From Paenibacillus mellifer (GTDB lineage Bacteria; Bacillota; Bacilli; Paenibacillales; Paenibacillaceae): a stretch of 64,000 nucleotides of DNA. Position numbers and translations under genes: made by a program. The notes beneath the pieces were generated by a model. The model was not told where the DNA came from. It ran no database searches and worked only from the letters and a program-made list of their open reading frames with translations. The stretch is taken from assembly GCF_023195895.1 (NCBI RefSeq), contig NZ_JALPRK010000001.1, forward strand, positions 62,001-126,000, written 5' to 3'. Positions 44,606 through 53,379 of the stretch are shown one piece after another. Each line of letters starts with the position of its first letter. The first letter of the stretch is position 1.

Positions 44606-45799
44606 ATGGAGCTTCAAAAGGAAATCGGAAAACAAACGGACGGCTCGGCCGCAAAGTCGACGCTGTGGGGCAGCCTGTTCGGCAAAATGGACGTGCGGGC
44701 CTACACGATGGTGGGGGCACTGGTGCTGATTTGGGTGCTGTTCGGCCTGCTCGACCCGACATTTTTGACGGCGCGGAACCTGTCCAACCTCTTTACGCAA
44801 ATGTCCGTGACCTCGATTCTGGCGATCGGCATGGTGTTGGTCATCGTCGCGGGACACATCGACCTGTCGGTCGGTTCGATCGTCGGTTTGACCGGCGGGA
44901 TTGCCGCGATTTTCAGCAATTGGCTGGAGCTGCCGGCGATTGTCGTCATTATCGGTACGCTGGCGGCCGGCGCTGTACTCGGCTTGCTGCAAGGCTGGCT
45001 GGTCGCTTATAAAATGATCCCCGCCTTTATCGTGACGCTGGGGGGCATGCTGGTATTCCGCGGCACGCTCATGGGCGTGACCGAATCGATGACGATTCCG
45101 GTCTCCGACAAGGTGTTGGCGCTGCTGGGCAATGCGTATTTCGCCCAAGGGTTCGGCATTGTCCTCGGCGTGTTAGCCATCGGCCTGATTGTCTGGAGCA
45201 CGCTGCGCAAGCGCCGCTCCCGGCAGAAATACGGCTTTGAAGTGGCACCGTTCGCCGTAGACGTGATCAAGATGGCCGCGCTTTCCCTGCTGGTCGTCGC
45301 CTTCGTGTTCGTCATGAATGCTTATAAGGGGATTCCTTTCCCGATCATTTTCGTCATCGCGCTGGCGGCCATTTTCTTCTTCCTGTCCACGAAAACGACT
45401 TTCGGCCGGCACATTTACGCGATCGGCGGCAACTTGGAAGCGGCCCGCCTGTCCGGCATCAACATCCGCCGCAAAACGATGAGCGTCTTCCTGCTCAGCG
45501 GCCTGCTTGCTTCGATCGCTTCGATCGTTCTGACGTCGCGCCTTGCCTCGGCGACCATCACTGCTGGGAACATGGCGGAAATGGACGCCATCGCGGCCTG
45601 CGTCATCGGCGGAACATCGCTGATGGGCGGCGCGGGTACGGTGCTGGGCGCCTTGATCGGCGCGCTCGTTATGACTTCGCTCGATAACGGGATGTCGCTG
45701 ATGGGCCTGGAGTCGTTCTGGCAATATGTGGTTAAAGGTTCGATCCTCGTCTTTGCTGTTTGGCTGGACATTTCGAATCGGCGCAAAGGGTTGAGATAA
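44606..45799 (+). CDS. xylH: Sugar ABC transporter permease (XylH/MmsB type)
   Basis: A 397-residue membrane protein with about 10-12 helices of the BPD_transp_2 family. Family features are GMVLVIVAGHIDLSVGSIVG and the C-terminal IAACVIGGTSLMGGAGTVLG. The length matches XylH (about 390) rather than RbsC (about 320), because of an extra hydrophobic segment near residues 190-270. It forms the membrane channel with XylG and receives sugar from XylF. A terminator follows. Confidence 0.93.
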   Translation: MELQKEIGKQTDGSAAKSTLWGSLFGKMDVRAYTMVGALVLIWVLFGLLDPTFLTARNLSNLFTQMSVTSILAIGMVLVIVAGHIDLSVGSIVGLTGGIAAIFSNWLELPAIVVIIGTLAAGAVLGLLQGWLVAYKMIPAFIVTLGGMLVFRGTLMGVTESMTIPVSDKVLALLGNAYFAQGFGIVLGVLAIGLIVWSTLRKRRSRQKYGFEVAPFAVDVIKMAALSLLVVAFVFVMNAYKGIPFPIIFVIALAAIFFFLSTKTTFGRHIYAIGGNLEAARLSGINIRRKTMSVFLLSGLLASIASIVLTSRLASATITAGNMAEMDAIAACVIGGTSLMGGAGTVLGALIGALVMTSLDNGMSLMGLESFWQYVVKGSILVFAVWLDISNRRKGLR

Positions 45800-45818
45800 G
45801 AAAGTCGGATCATAAAGA

Positions 45819-45881
45819 CGGCACTTCTTTGGAGCTTGGTCCCTGTCGGGGGAACTCCTTGGAAGTGCCGCTTTGCTTTTT
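45819..45881. terminator. Bidirectional terminator between xylH and phosphodiester glycosidase gene
   Basis: CGGCACTTC pairs with GAAGTGCCG, and GGAG/CTCC extend the stem, followed by CTTTGCTTTTTATT. It lies between convergent genes. Confidence 0.78.
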
Positions 45882-47124
45882 ATTGATAGGTGACAATTAG
45901 TGCGTTGCTGATTTTGCGGCCCGGTTGGGTCAAGTATTTGCCGTTGTAATAGAGGCCGCTCGAGGCTCCGCCATCGAGGTTCATTGCCTGGTACGCACCG
46001 GCCTGCTTCATGATTTCCGCGAGCTGGGGGATCGTAGCGCCGCCGGAGGTCAACAGGATTAGCTTATGATCGCGAGTGAGACCTAAGGCGCTGCGGGCTC
46101 CGCCCCCGGTGAGGATCTTCGGGTCCTTGAAGCCCTCCGCCTTGACGTCAACCGAGACTTTACCATTGACCACGAGACGCGGCCCTGCTTGAAGTGCTCC
46201 CTCCATCGTACCTGCGGCAAAGGCCTCATTGAAATCTGCGCCGGGGATCAAACGTGCCAACAAATTGGAGTCATAGGTAAAAATCGTGCGCTTGTCGCCG
46301 GAGGCCTTCATCTTCAACTCGCCGCCGTTGACGATGTAGCCGTAAGGGGCTTTGTACGCGTCATTTGTGTAAGCGTTGAAGAACGTGCCGTTTACGGCGA
46401 CAACGGCCTTATGGCGTTTGGCGAGGCTGCTCAGCTCCTCGACTTTGCCAACCGTGTCCCCGGCGAGCGCGACCATCAGGTGGACCTTCGGATCCATCAG
46501 CGAGATGGTGACCTGCTGTACGGTGAAGGAGCGTCCGCCAACTTTATACGTCTTGCGCTCGCTGATGATCGCTTTCCCGGCGCCGGTGCTGCTTGCCGCA
46601 CCGCGGTTTGCATACGGCAGGGTCAAGCGGGCATCGCCTTGGCCGAGGCGGACCGAGCCGGCGGTTTTGTCCCACTCCGCCGGGAGCTGGAACGTGGAGC
46701 TGATGAACTGCAGCGGCACGTAGGTCGCGCCGGCTTCGGTGAATGGCGAATCGGCCAAGGTGATCGGCTCGCCGTTGACCTCGGCTTTGGCGGAGCCAAC
46801 CTGCAAGATCGCGGTAGTGGCTTCGCCCTGCGCGATCGTCAGCCGTTGCCGGGACGCGTCCCACTGGATCTGGAGGCCATCCAGTCCCGTCAGCACCCGG
46901 CTGGGCACGAAGGCATGTCCGCTGGCGGCATCCAGCAGGACGACGTTCTTGGCAGGCGCCGCTGTGACTGCGGCGGACGCCGGAGCGGGGGCTAGGCTGC
47001 TGCCGGCGGAGATCAAGCAGACCAGGGCAAGCCCAAGAGGGAGCAGGCGTTTCGTGAAGGTGCACAGGGGCGTTATAGCTCTAGTGCTAGTACTGGTGGT
47101 TCTATTGGTTCTAGTTCGAATCAT
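45880..47124 (-). CDS. Secreted phosphodiester glycosidase (NAGPA family) with stalk domain
   Basis: The 414-residue protein has a signal peptide (about 25-52, ending PASAAVTAA), a copper-amine-oxidase-N-like stalk domain (about 60-150, with VPSRVLTGLDGLQIQWDASR) and a C-terminal NAGPA domain. Key NAGPA segments are AVVAVNGTFFNAY and AMNLDGGASSGLYYNGK. The domain in mammals removes GlcNAc from a phosphodiester-linked sugar; bacterial members are thought to act on cell-wall or exopolysaccharide phosphodiesters. ATG 47124 follows AAAAGGAG; a longer frame upstream has no binding site. It is likely extracellular. Confidence 0.88.
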   Translation of the reverse strand: MIRTRTNRTTSTSTRAITPLCTFTKRLLPLGLALVCLISAGSSLAPAPASAAVTAAPAKNVVLLDAASGHAFVPSRVLTGLDGLQIQWDASRQRLTIAQGEATTAILQVGSAKAEVNGEPITLADSPFTEAGATYVPLQFISSTFQLPAEWDKTAGSVRLGQGDARLTLPYANRGAASSTGAGKAIISERKTYKVGGRSFTVQQVTISLMDPKVHLMVALAGDTVGKVEELSSLAKRHKAVVAVNGTFFNAYTNDAYKAPYGYIVNGGELKMKASGDKRTIFTYDSNLLARLIPGADFNEAFAAGTMEGALQAGPRLVVNGKVSVDVKAEGFKDPKILTGGGARSALGLTRDHKLILLTSGGATIPQLAEIMKQAGAYQAMNLDGGASSGLYYNGKYLTQPGRKISNALIVTYQ

Positions 47125-47244
47125 CAAGCTGGTTTCTCCTTTTATGTATGGTAGTGAGGTGGTTTCTTTAAGTAATATCGGAATTGTATTCGATTTTTCA
47201 TATACATTTGGCGCGGATAGGGGGAGTGGAGTCACTTCCACCCT

Positions 47245-47280
47245 GAAAAAGGGACGGTGCAAGGGAGAGACCCTCGCACC
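47245..47280 (-). terminator. Terminator of glucan phosphorylase gene
   Basis: GGTGC and AGGG on one side pair with CCCT and GCACC on the other. On the minus strand GTCCCTTTTTC follows. It lies about 30 bp after the stop. Confidence 0.72.
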
Positions 47281-47311
47281 ACGTTGCTTGCTTCATTCGC
47301 CACACTCACAT

Positions 47312-48928
47312 TCACCGCATATACAACTTCCGGTAATACTCCTCCAGCATCCGCTGGGTTGAGAACGCCTCGCGTGTCGTTTCGATGCTGCGCCGCATCA
47401 TCTGCACCCAGCGGGGGCGATCCTCGTAGTAGGTCGGTACGACCCGCTGCAGCAGCGTGTCGTAGAGCGCCTCCCCGTCGTGTCGGTCCAGCTCGCCCGG
47501 GTCGGCCGACTCGAAGCCGCCGCCGATCTGCCAGCCGTTCTCGCCGTCCAGGCAGGCCTCCGGCCACCAGCCGTCGAGAACGGAGCAGTTCAACACGCCG
47601 TTGACGGCGGCCTTCATCCCCGAGGTGCCGCTTGCCTCCAGCGGCCTGCGCGGGTTGTTCAACCAAACGTCCGCGCCGCGAGTCAGCTTGGCGCCGATCG
47701 TCATGTCGTAGTTCTCCAGGAATACGACACTGCCGGGGTACTGCTTCATCATCGCCACCAGATTGCTGACGATTTGTTTGCCGGTCTCGTCGTTCGGATG
47801 GGCTTTGCCCGAGAACACGAGCTGAATCCGGCCGGATTCGAGGTAGGGCGCGATCAGGTCCGGCCGGGAGAAGATCAGGTCGCTCCGTTTATACGGCGCG
47901 GCCCGGCGAGAGAACCCGATTAGCAGGCGTTCCGGATCCAGCTCAGCTCCCGAGCGCTCGCGGATCAAATCGATCAGCTCACGCTTGAGCTCCATATGCG
48001 CAGCCCATAAATCGCCGCCTTCTTCATAAGCGCGGAGCATCCGCGAATCGGCCCAGGTCGGCAGGTGGATCGCGTTCGTGATCCCGATAATCTCCGCGCG
48101 ACCGGACACCTCCTTCCACATACGGTTTGCGGTTTCCGCATGCAGTGCAGCCACGGCGTTGGCGCGGCGCGCAAGGCGCAGACCGGCGACGGTCATGTTA
48201 AACGGGTTGCCGCCGATCCGCTCCATTTGGTCGCGGGTTATCCCGTTAAACGCGGACATCGCTTCAAGCGCCTCCAGCGCATGGGCTTCGTTGCCTTCCT
48301 TGACCGGCGTATGGGTCGTAAAGACGACCGTTTCGCGGGTATCCCGCCAGGCCGATTCGAAAGTGAGGCCGGCCTGCATTTTCTCGCGAATGAGCTCTGT
48401 GGCGGCCAAGGCCGCGTGCCCCTCGTTGAAATGGTAGACCTCCACCGGGAGGCCCAGCGCGCGCAGCGCCTTAACGCCCCCGATACCCAGCACAATTTCC
48501 TGGGCAATGCGCTCTTCGCCGAAGCCGCCGCCATACAAACGAGCGGTGATCCAGCCGTTGTTGCTCCCCGGAAGGTCGGTATCCAGTAAATAAAGCGGAT
48601 TGTTGCCGAACCGTTCTGTTTTCCAAACTTTGCAGGGGACTTCGGCGTTCTTAATCGTCACCATAACCGTCACGCCAGTATCCTCAAGAAATTCATAATC
48701 ATGATCGGTAAACGTATCGTAAGGCCGTCCATCCTCGCCGATCCGCTGGTCGGTATAACCTTGCTTCCACTTGATGCCGATACCGACGAGCGGGGCGCCA
48801 ATGTCTTTGGCCCCTTTGATGAAATCGCCGGCCAGAATGCCCAGTCCTCCGGCATACATTTTAAAATCGGAATGAAGACCGTACTCCATGCTGAAATAAG
48901 CAACGGTAGGGAGCTGCCTTTCGCTCAT
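47312..48928 (-). CDS. Alpha-glucan phosphorylase (GT35), short form
   Basis: The 538-residue protein releases glucose 1-phosphate from alpha-1,4-glucans with PLP. It shows VAYFSMEYGLHSDFKMYAGG, the substrate-loop region VYHFNEGHAALAA, and the PLP site EASGTSGMKAAVNG with Lys about residue 439. This is the short archaeal/Thermotoga-like type, well below the 800 residues of E. coli-type GlgP. ATG 48928 follows AAAGGAGGT; the in-frame ATG 48952 lies upstream of that site. No other glycogen genes are near. It could use storage glycogen or imported maltodextrins. Confidence 0.9.
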   Translation of the reverse strand: MSERQLPTVAYFSMEYGLHSDFKMYAGGLGILAGDFIKGAKDIGAPLVGIGIKWKQGYTDQRIGEDGRPYDTFTDHDYEFLEDTGVTVMVTIKNAEVPCKVWKTERFGNNPLYLLDTDLPGSNNGWITARLYGGGFGEERIAQEIVLGIGGVKALRALGLPVEVYHFNEGHAALAATELIREKMQAGLTFESAWRDTRETVVFTTHTPVKEGNEAHALEALEAMSAFNGITRDQMERIGGNPFNMTVAGLRLARRANAVAALHAETANRMWKEVSGRAEIIGITNAIHLPTWADSRMLRAYEEGGDLWAAHMELKRELIDLIRERSGAELDPERLLIGFSRRAAPYKRSDLIFSRPDLIAPYLESGRIQLVFSGKAHPNDETGKQIVSNLVAMMKQYPGSVVFLENYDMTIGAKLTRGADVWLNNPRRPLEASGTSGMKAAVNGVLNCSVLDGWWPEACLDGENGWQIGGGFESADPGELDRHDGEALYDTLLQRVVPTYYEDRPRWVQMMRRSIETTREAFSTQRMLEEYYRKLYMR

Positions 48929-49079
48929 GGGAATACCTCCTTTGCTATGCAAGCCTCTTGCTGTACTGAAAGCGATTTTCTGCTAACAGTGTAGTCTGGA
49001 GGCGGGCGGAAGGTGACAAAAGAGGCTTTAGGTGTGGAAGAGCAGGAGGATGGAACGGGGAAAAGGGACGGCAAGAGAG

Positions 49080-49673
49080 TTAAATTGGATCCGATTCCTC
49101 CGGGCGGATGTCACTGTCGAGATAAGCCTGCTCTTGTTCCTCATTAGCGATCGCCTGGATTTCTTCAGAGCCGATATTGATGTAGAGATAACCGTCCTGG
49201 GCTTGTTTCTTCAACGCGCGTTCTTTGAAAAATTTCGGGCTAGCCTCTCCCGCATCCTCGTCATAGACGAGCAGGATCCCGCCGGTCTTGCGGAACAGCA
49301 GCTCATCCCGGCCAGTGAACTGCCAAGGGCCAACGTAAGCCTCTTTACTTGCCGCCGCATAATGATCGACTTGGCGGAGAATTTGCGTGTAATAGTCTTT
49401 TTTCTCGTCGCTCCACTTCTCCTCTTGATGGCTATAGGCGGTGATGATGGAGCATTTTAACTGCGGGTATCGCTTCTTTAAGTCGAACACGGCTTCGCAA
49501 GCCCACAGGTCCACGCCGTATTGTCCGGGCGTAATGACCCACTCCAGCCCCTCCTCCAGCAAAGGGATGATTCGGTTAGCGATGGCTTGGCGGATATAAG
49601 GGATGCCGGGGTGCTTCTGGTTGTAAATGCCGAGTTCATGGGCGCGGTAACCGGTGACGAGCAGATTTTTCAA
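49080..49673 (-). CDS. SLOG-fold protein, YpsA/DUF1273 family
   Basis: The 197-residue protein begins MKNLLVTGYRAHELGIYNQK and contains the nucleotide-site segment WVITPGQYGVDLWACEAVFD and a later GGILLVYDEDAGEASPKFF. These match YpsA of B. subtilis, a SLOG-superfamily protein that affects cell division when overproduced. SLOG folds bind nucleotide-type ligands such as ADP-ribose, but the biochemical role of YpsA is not settled. It is a single gene. Confidence 0.93.
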   Translation of the reverse strand: MKNLLVTGYRAHELGIYNQKHPGIPYIRQAIANRIIPLLEEGLEWVITPGQYGVDLWACEAVFDLKKRYPQLKCSIITAYSHQEEKWSDEKKDYYTQILRQVDHYAAASKEAYVGPWQFTGRDELLFRKTGGILLVYDEDAGEASPKFFKERALKKQAQDGYLYINIGSEEIQAIANEEQEQAYLDSDIRPEESDPI

Positions 49674-49897
49674 GTGGAAAACTCCTTAAGTTCTATGGAT
49701 GAAGCCGAGTATGGCCATGCCCTCTATTATACCTTGCCTTTCTTCTCGGGCAAAAACAAAAACACCGCTTCGCACGGGAGGTAACCCCCACAGGCTAGGC
49801 GGCAGATTGCGTTGGAACCAAAGTATGGTGAACGGCATAGCGCTGGATCAGACGTTAGCGCCTGTCGCTCATGGCAGCGGTTACAATAATAGGTGAC

Positions 49898-50011
49898 TTA
49901 TTGACCGTGAATCGAGAGAAGGGTAAATACCGTGTAGAACACCGCGTAAAACGTGCCTAGACCCACAATCCATAGGAAAGCGTTGCCTTTCAATTTCTCC
50001 GGTTGCCACAT
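49898..50011 (-). CDS. 37-residue membrane protein
   Basis: A short frame encodes MWQPEKLKGNAFLWIVGLGT followed by FYAVFYTVFTLLSIHGQ. A charged N-terminus of eight residues precedes one hydrophobic helix of about 22 residues, so it is probably a single-pass membrane peptide. ATG 50011 has an excellent ribosome binding site, AAAGGAGCG, eight bases upstream. I do not recognise a family, and no toxin-antitoxin partner is visible. The 224 bp between it and the YpsA-like gene hold nothing I recognise, apart from the latter's AT-rich leader. The ribosome binding site and coding quality favour a real gene. Confidence 0.7.
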   Translation of the reverse strand: MWQPEKLKGNAFLWIVGLGTFYAVFYTVFTLLSIHGQ

Positions 50012-50140
50012 GAGGATTCGCTCCTTTACTATTCACTGGCCAAACAAATTGTGAACAATTTGTGTCTGACTTAATTATTGAACATTTTGTGTCAAAAATC
50101 AAACAATTTATTGAACTTTTTAATTGTCTTTTTGGCAAAA

Positions 50141-50170
50141 CAAAAAAACCATGCCCCAGAATGGCATGGT
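50141..50170 (-). terminator. Terminator of the 50.2-kb gene
   Basis: ACCATGCC pairs with GGCATGGT around a 7-nt loop; on the minus strand a T tract of seven follows. It lies 34 bp beyond the gene. Confidence 0.88.
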
Positions 50171-50203
50171 CGTCCTAGTTATTTATTGGTGCCGGGAATC
50201 GGA

Positions 50204-50710
50204 TTACCCTTTGAGTGGGGAAAAACCTTCCTCCGCCAAATACTCGCCGGCTTCCTCGCGGGTTTCGAAGGCCATCTCCAGGCTCAGGCCGGAGTAGATA
50301 TACCACAGATCGTCTTCGTACTTGAGCGTTAACTTCTCGCCTTTGCTATTAACCCAGACGCCGCCGGGCGATGCGCTTCTGGCAGGAGCTTCCGTGGCTT
50401 CAGGGCGTGAAGCAGGGGCTTCGCCCTCCCGGACGGACATTGCGTCAATCGACTCTCTGACTAGTTGACGCAGCTCCGGTTCCGCCATATCTCGGATGTT
50501 TACAAATCCTTTATCATCGGTCTCATCATAACCCTCCAGCAGCCCGGCGTAGACATAACCGTTCCCGTTCGGATGCAGGTGGTAGACGACGGTTTTTTTA
50601 TCATAAGCGCTGCCTTCGTAGTGAAAATTAACCCGCCCCAGCGATACGTTCCTTTGCTCCAGCTCGGGGAAAGACTTGAAGACTTCCAGTTTCTGCTCAA
50701 ACGTCAGCAT
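50204..50710 (-). CDS. Conserved hypothetical protein
   Basis: A 168-residue soluble protein in three parts. Residues 1-85 are a mixed alpha/beta region (RVNFHYEGSAYDKKTVVYHL, NGYVYAGLLEGYD). Residues 90-118 are a Pro/Ala/Glu-rich linker (EGEAPASRPEATEAPARSAS). The last 50 residues form a small domain (KLTLKYEDDLWYIYSGLSLE) ending in a predicted helix. No signal peptide, helix-turn-helix or catalytic motif is visible. ATG 50710 lies nine bases after GAGAGG; a TTG start at 50719 overlaps that site. A TATAAT box occurs about 75 bp upstream. I do not recognise a named family. Confidence 0.72.
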   Translation of the reverse strand: MLTFEQKLEVFKSFPELEQRNVSLGRVNFHYEGSAYDKKTVVYHLHPNGNGYVYAGLLEGYDETDDKGFVNIRDMAEPELRQLVRESIDAMSVREGEAPASRPEATEAPARSASPGGVWVNSKGEKLTLKYEDDLWYIYSGLSLEMAFETREEAGEYLAEEGFSPLKG

Positions 50711-50839
50711 GTTGCCCAACCTCTCAAAATCGCAAATTTGCGGGATTCGATGGTTAAGGCTCGTCCCGCGCTTATCGATTATATCATATCGGCGGGCAAG
50801 ACCAGAGCGCGCATACGGCCGTTAATGCGGGATTAAGTC

Positions 50840-51020
50840 AAAATGTTGCACTTTGTGCAATAAATTTGCGGGGTTCTGACCGTTTGGCTCGAAAATGTTG
50901 CATAGACTGCAGTATTTTTGGGGCAACTGGACTTGTATTTTCGAAATGCTGCAGTATTTGCAACATTTCATTCTTGTGAGCCTGGAGGGGGAATGAAATC
51001 CTGCAGAAAGTACAACATTT
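50840..51020. repeat. Second array of four regularly spaced palindromes
   Basis: Four diverged copies of the palindrome also found at 19308-19485 fill the divergent gap between the 50.2-kb gene and a Gfo/Idh gene. Copies: 50840-50866, 50892-50919, 50944-50968 and 50996-51020. Their centres, 50853, 50905, 50956 and 51008, are 52, 51 and 52 bp apart. The second copy pairs AAATGTTGCA with TGCAGTATTT, where both departures from perfect pairing give G-U wobbles in RNA. GGGG recurs 5-9 bases after several copies. The rest of the 418-bp gap (50711-51128) holds promoter DNA for the flanking genes and nothing else I recognise. Confidence 0.85.
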
Positions 51021-51128
51021 CTTACATCTTCAGTCGAAGAGGCCCTGCTCCAATACGTTCCGTTTCCTCATCCACCGCAAAAAGGTATAATTAGTCTAAG
51101 TAATCATCGCGTTAAAGGAGGAAGGACT

Positions 51129-52115
51129 ATGGGAGAGGCGATCATCAAGTGGGGAATCATGGCGGCCGGCGGGATTGCCGAGTCGTTTGCGGGAGACCTG
51201 GCTTACGCCAGCAATGGCGAAGCGTATGCCATCGGATCGAGAAATTTGGAGAAAGCCGAGGCGTTTGCCAAGAAGTTCGGGATTCCCAAGGCGTACGGCA
51301 GCTACGAGGAGTTGGTGGCTGATCCAGAAGTGGATGCCGTTTATGTAGCCACGCCGCATCCTTACCACAAAGACAACGTCATGACCGCGCTGCGGGCGGG
51401 GAAAGCGGTTCTGTGCGAGAAGCCGTTTACGGTCAATTCCGCCGAGCTGGAAGAGCTGGTTGCCTATGCGCGCGAACGCAAGTTGTTTCTGATGGAAGCG
51501 ATGTGGACACGGTTCCTGCCGGTCATTCGCCGTGTTCGGGAATGGCTGGCGGCCGGACGGATAGGCGAAGTTCGACTGGTGAAAGCCGACTTTGGATTCC
51601 GCGTTGGCTGGGATCCAGCCGGGCGACTGCTCAATCCGGAACTTGGCGGCGGGGCGTTGTTGGATGCCGGCATCTACCCGATTTCGTTCGCGTCCATGGT
51701 GCTGGGTCCGCATCCGCAAAGCGTTCAAAGCACGGCGCACCTCGGGGAAACGGGGGTTGACGAACACTTCTCCGTGTTGTTGACTTACGGGAACGGGGCA
51801 ACCGCCTCCTTGAATGGGGCCGTACGTCTGGCAATCGGCAACGACGCTTATATTCATGGAACGAACGGGAAGATTTACGTTCCGGGCTTCCTTAACGCAA
51901 CCTTGGCCACGTTGTATGTCGATGGGGAGGAGCCAGAGACGGTCCGCGATGACCGCGCTTTTAAGGGGTATGCCTATGAAGCCGAAGCTGTGGGTCGGGC
52001 CTTGCATGCCGGCTTGACCGAAAGCAGCGACATTCCGCTGGATGAATCGCTGGCGATCCTGCGTCTGATGGATCAAATCCGCGGGCAGTGGGGTTTGAAA
52101 TATCCGTTTGAATGA
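51129..52115 (+). CDS. Gfo/Idh/MocA family oxidoreductase
   Basis: The 328-residue protein opens with an NAD(P) fold (IKWGIMAAGGIAESFAGDLA), carries VLCEKPFTVNSAELEELV with the EKP motif near residue 98, and GGGALLDAGIYPISFASMVL in the substrate domain. This segment, LLDxGxYP, is typical of the trans-1,2-dihydrobenzene-1,2-diol/xylose dehydrogenase-like group. It would use NAD(P)+ to oxidise a sugar or diol. AAAGGAGGAAG precedes ATG 51129. The SEC-C gene follows 22 bp later on the same strand and may be co-transcribed. Confidence 0.92.
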   Translation: MGEAIIKWGIMAAGGIAESFAGDLAYASNGEAYAIGSRNLEKAEAFAKKFGIPKAYGSYEELVADPEVDAVYVATPHPYHKDNVMTALRAGKAVLCEKPFTVNSAELEELVAYARERKLFLMEAMWTRFLPVIRRVREWLAAGRIGEVRLVKADFGFRVGWDPAGRLLNPELGGGALLDAGIYPISFASMVLGPHPQSVQSTAHLGETGVDEHFSVLLTYGNGATASLNGAVRLAIGNDAYIHGTNGKIYVPGFLNATLATLYVDGEEPETVRDDRAFKGYAYEAEAVGRALHAGLTESSDIPLDESLAILRLMDQIRGQWGLKYPFE

Positions 52116-52137
52116 TATCAAGAAGGAGTAGTTTTAA

Positions 52138-53307
52138 ATGATCGATGAGACCCATCAATTGCTGGAAGAAAATAATATTAAACACGCCATTATTGGCGAA
52201 GCCATGCATCGGTTGGCGGATATCCTGCCAAGCCTAACCAAGAACAGGCTTGCCGCAGCCGCCTCCGTCTATAACATCTCCGGGCGTTCGAAGATGAAGA
52301 AGGAGGAGCTGGCCGCCGCTGTGCAGGCAGGCATTGAAGAGTTGGATACGCTTCAGGCGGCCTTAATCAATAGCCGTCCCAAAGAGTGGGAGCTGTTCGG
52401 CTTGCTGTTGGACGGTTCCTATCAACCCAGCAACGCGACCCCCTTCGGATACTACTATTATTTCCTGGACCGCGGCTTGTTGTTTACCTTCTTTGAGAAT
52501 AATCAGCTGCATTTGGTGATTCCGGACGAAGTGAAATCCGCCATCCGGAAGCTGGACCAGCCGTCATTCCGCCAAGCGTTGCAAAGAAGCCATCAACTCT
52601 ATAACTACCTGATGGCAGCGATCAATCTGTACGGAATCATCGCACCCGCCAAGCTGGTAGAAATCATCAATGCCCAGAACGGAGGCGAATCCATCACGGA
52701 AGAGGAATTGCTACAACAGCTTGAAGGATTTCTCCAGCGGACGGATCAGTATTTCGAGCTGCGGAAGGGATATATTGCGTCGGTGGATATGGAAGACAAA
52801 GAGTTTGAGGACCTCGTGGACAAGGTGCAAGGGAAACCCTATTACGTACCGGACCAGCAAGAGCTGTTCAAATTTGCGGATCAAGATTATTTCGAGATCA
52901 CTCCGCAGCTCACAGCGCTGCGGGAATTCGTCACAAAGGAATTCCGTCTGGATCCAGAAAGCGCGGAATATTTGGTCGATGACATTCAGCTCGCCTGCTC
53001 GATGGAAGCCTCCCTGGAGGATCTCCTCTACGAGTTCGAGAGACGGGATCTGGATTTCACGTCGCAGAAGCAGGCACAGCAAACCGTCGCGCTCATCACC
53101 GATGTTTACGACCATACCCGGATGTGGTCGAACGCCGGACACACGTTGGACGAGCTGCGCCAGATGCAAGAGATGTCCGGAGGTCAATCGGCGACGCCTT
53201 CCATACGAGGACATATCGTTCAGCAGGTCCGCTCCAACAAGATTGGCCGCAACGAACCGTGCCCTTGCGGAAGCGGCTTGAAATATAAGAAATGCTGCGG
53301 GAAGTAA
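52138..53307 (+). CDS. SEC-C motif protein of unknown function
   Basis: The 389-residue protein ends in a classic SEC-C zinc motif, [20 protein letters not shown], as in SecA and YecA tails, where it binds zinc and ribosomes or SecB. The first 360 residues are soluble and mainly helical, with [20 protein letters not shown], a Rho-N/SAP-like helical segment near residues 25-60, and a region [20 protein letters not shown] resembling plasmid/toxin-associated helical folds. I do not recognise the main domain. AGAAGGAG precedes ATG 52138. A terminator follows directly. A link to translation or protein quality control is only suggested by the SEC-C tail. Confidence 0.82.
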   Translation: MIDETHQLLEENNIKHAIIGEAMHRLADILPSLTKNRLAAAASVYNISGRSKMKKEELAAAVQAGIEELDTLQAALINSRPKEWELFGLLLDGSYQPSNATPFGYYYYFLDRGLLFTFFENNQLHLVIPDEVKSAIRKLDQPSFRQALQRSHQLYNYLMAAINLYGIIAPAKLVEIINAQNGGESITEEELLQQLEGFLQRTDQYFELRKGYIASVDMEDKEFEDLVDKVQGKPYYVPDQQELFKFADQDYFEITPQLTALREFVTKEFRLDPESAEYLVDDIQLACSMEASLEDLLYEFERRDLDFTSQKQAQQTVALITDVYDHTRMWSNAGHTLDELRQMQEMSGGQSATPSIRGHIVQQVRSNKIGRNEPCPCGSGLKYKKCCGK

Positions 53308-53326
53308 ACCGAGTGATATCAACAAA

Positions 53327-53366
53327 AAGGCAGTCTAAGCTTGAGCGCTTAGACTGCCTTTTTTGG
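53327..53366. terminator. Terminator after the SEC-C gene
   Basis: AAGGCAGTCTAAGC pairs with GCTTAGACTGCCTT around a 6-nt loop, then TTTTT. It separates convergent genes. Confidence 0.93.
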
Positions 53367-53379
53367 CGTTCTGTAACCA

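Noticed and set aside
43065..44762. 565-codon minus-strand frame opposite xylG
   Set aside because: Antisense of a clear two-domain ATPase; no ribosome binding site and no recognisable protein features.
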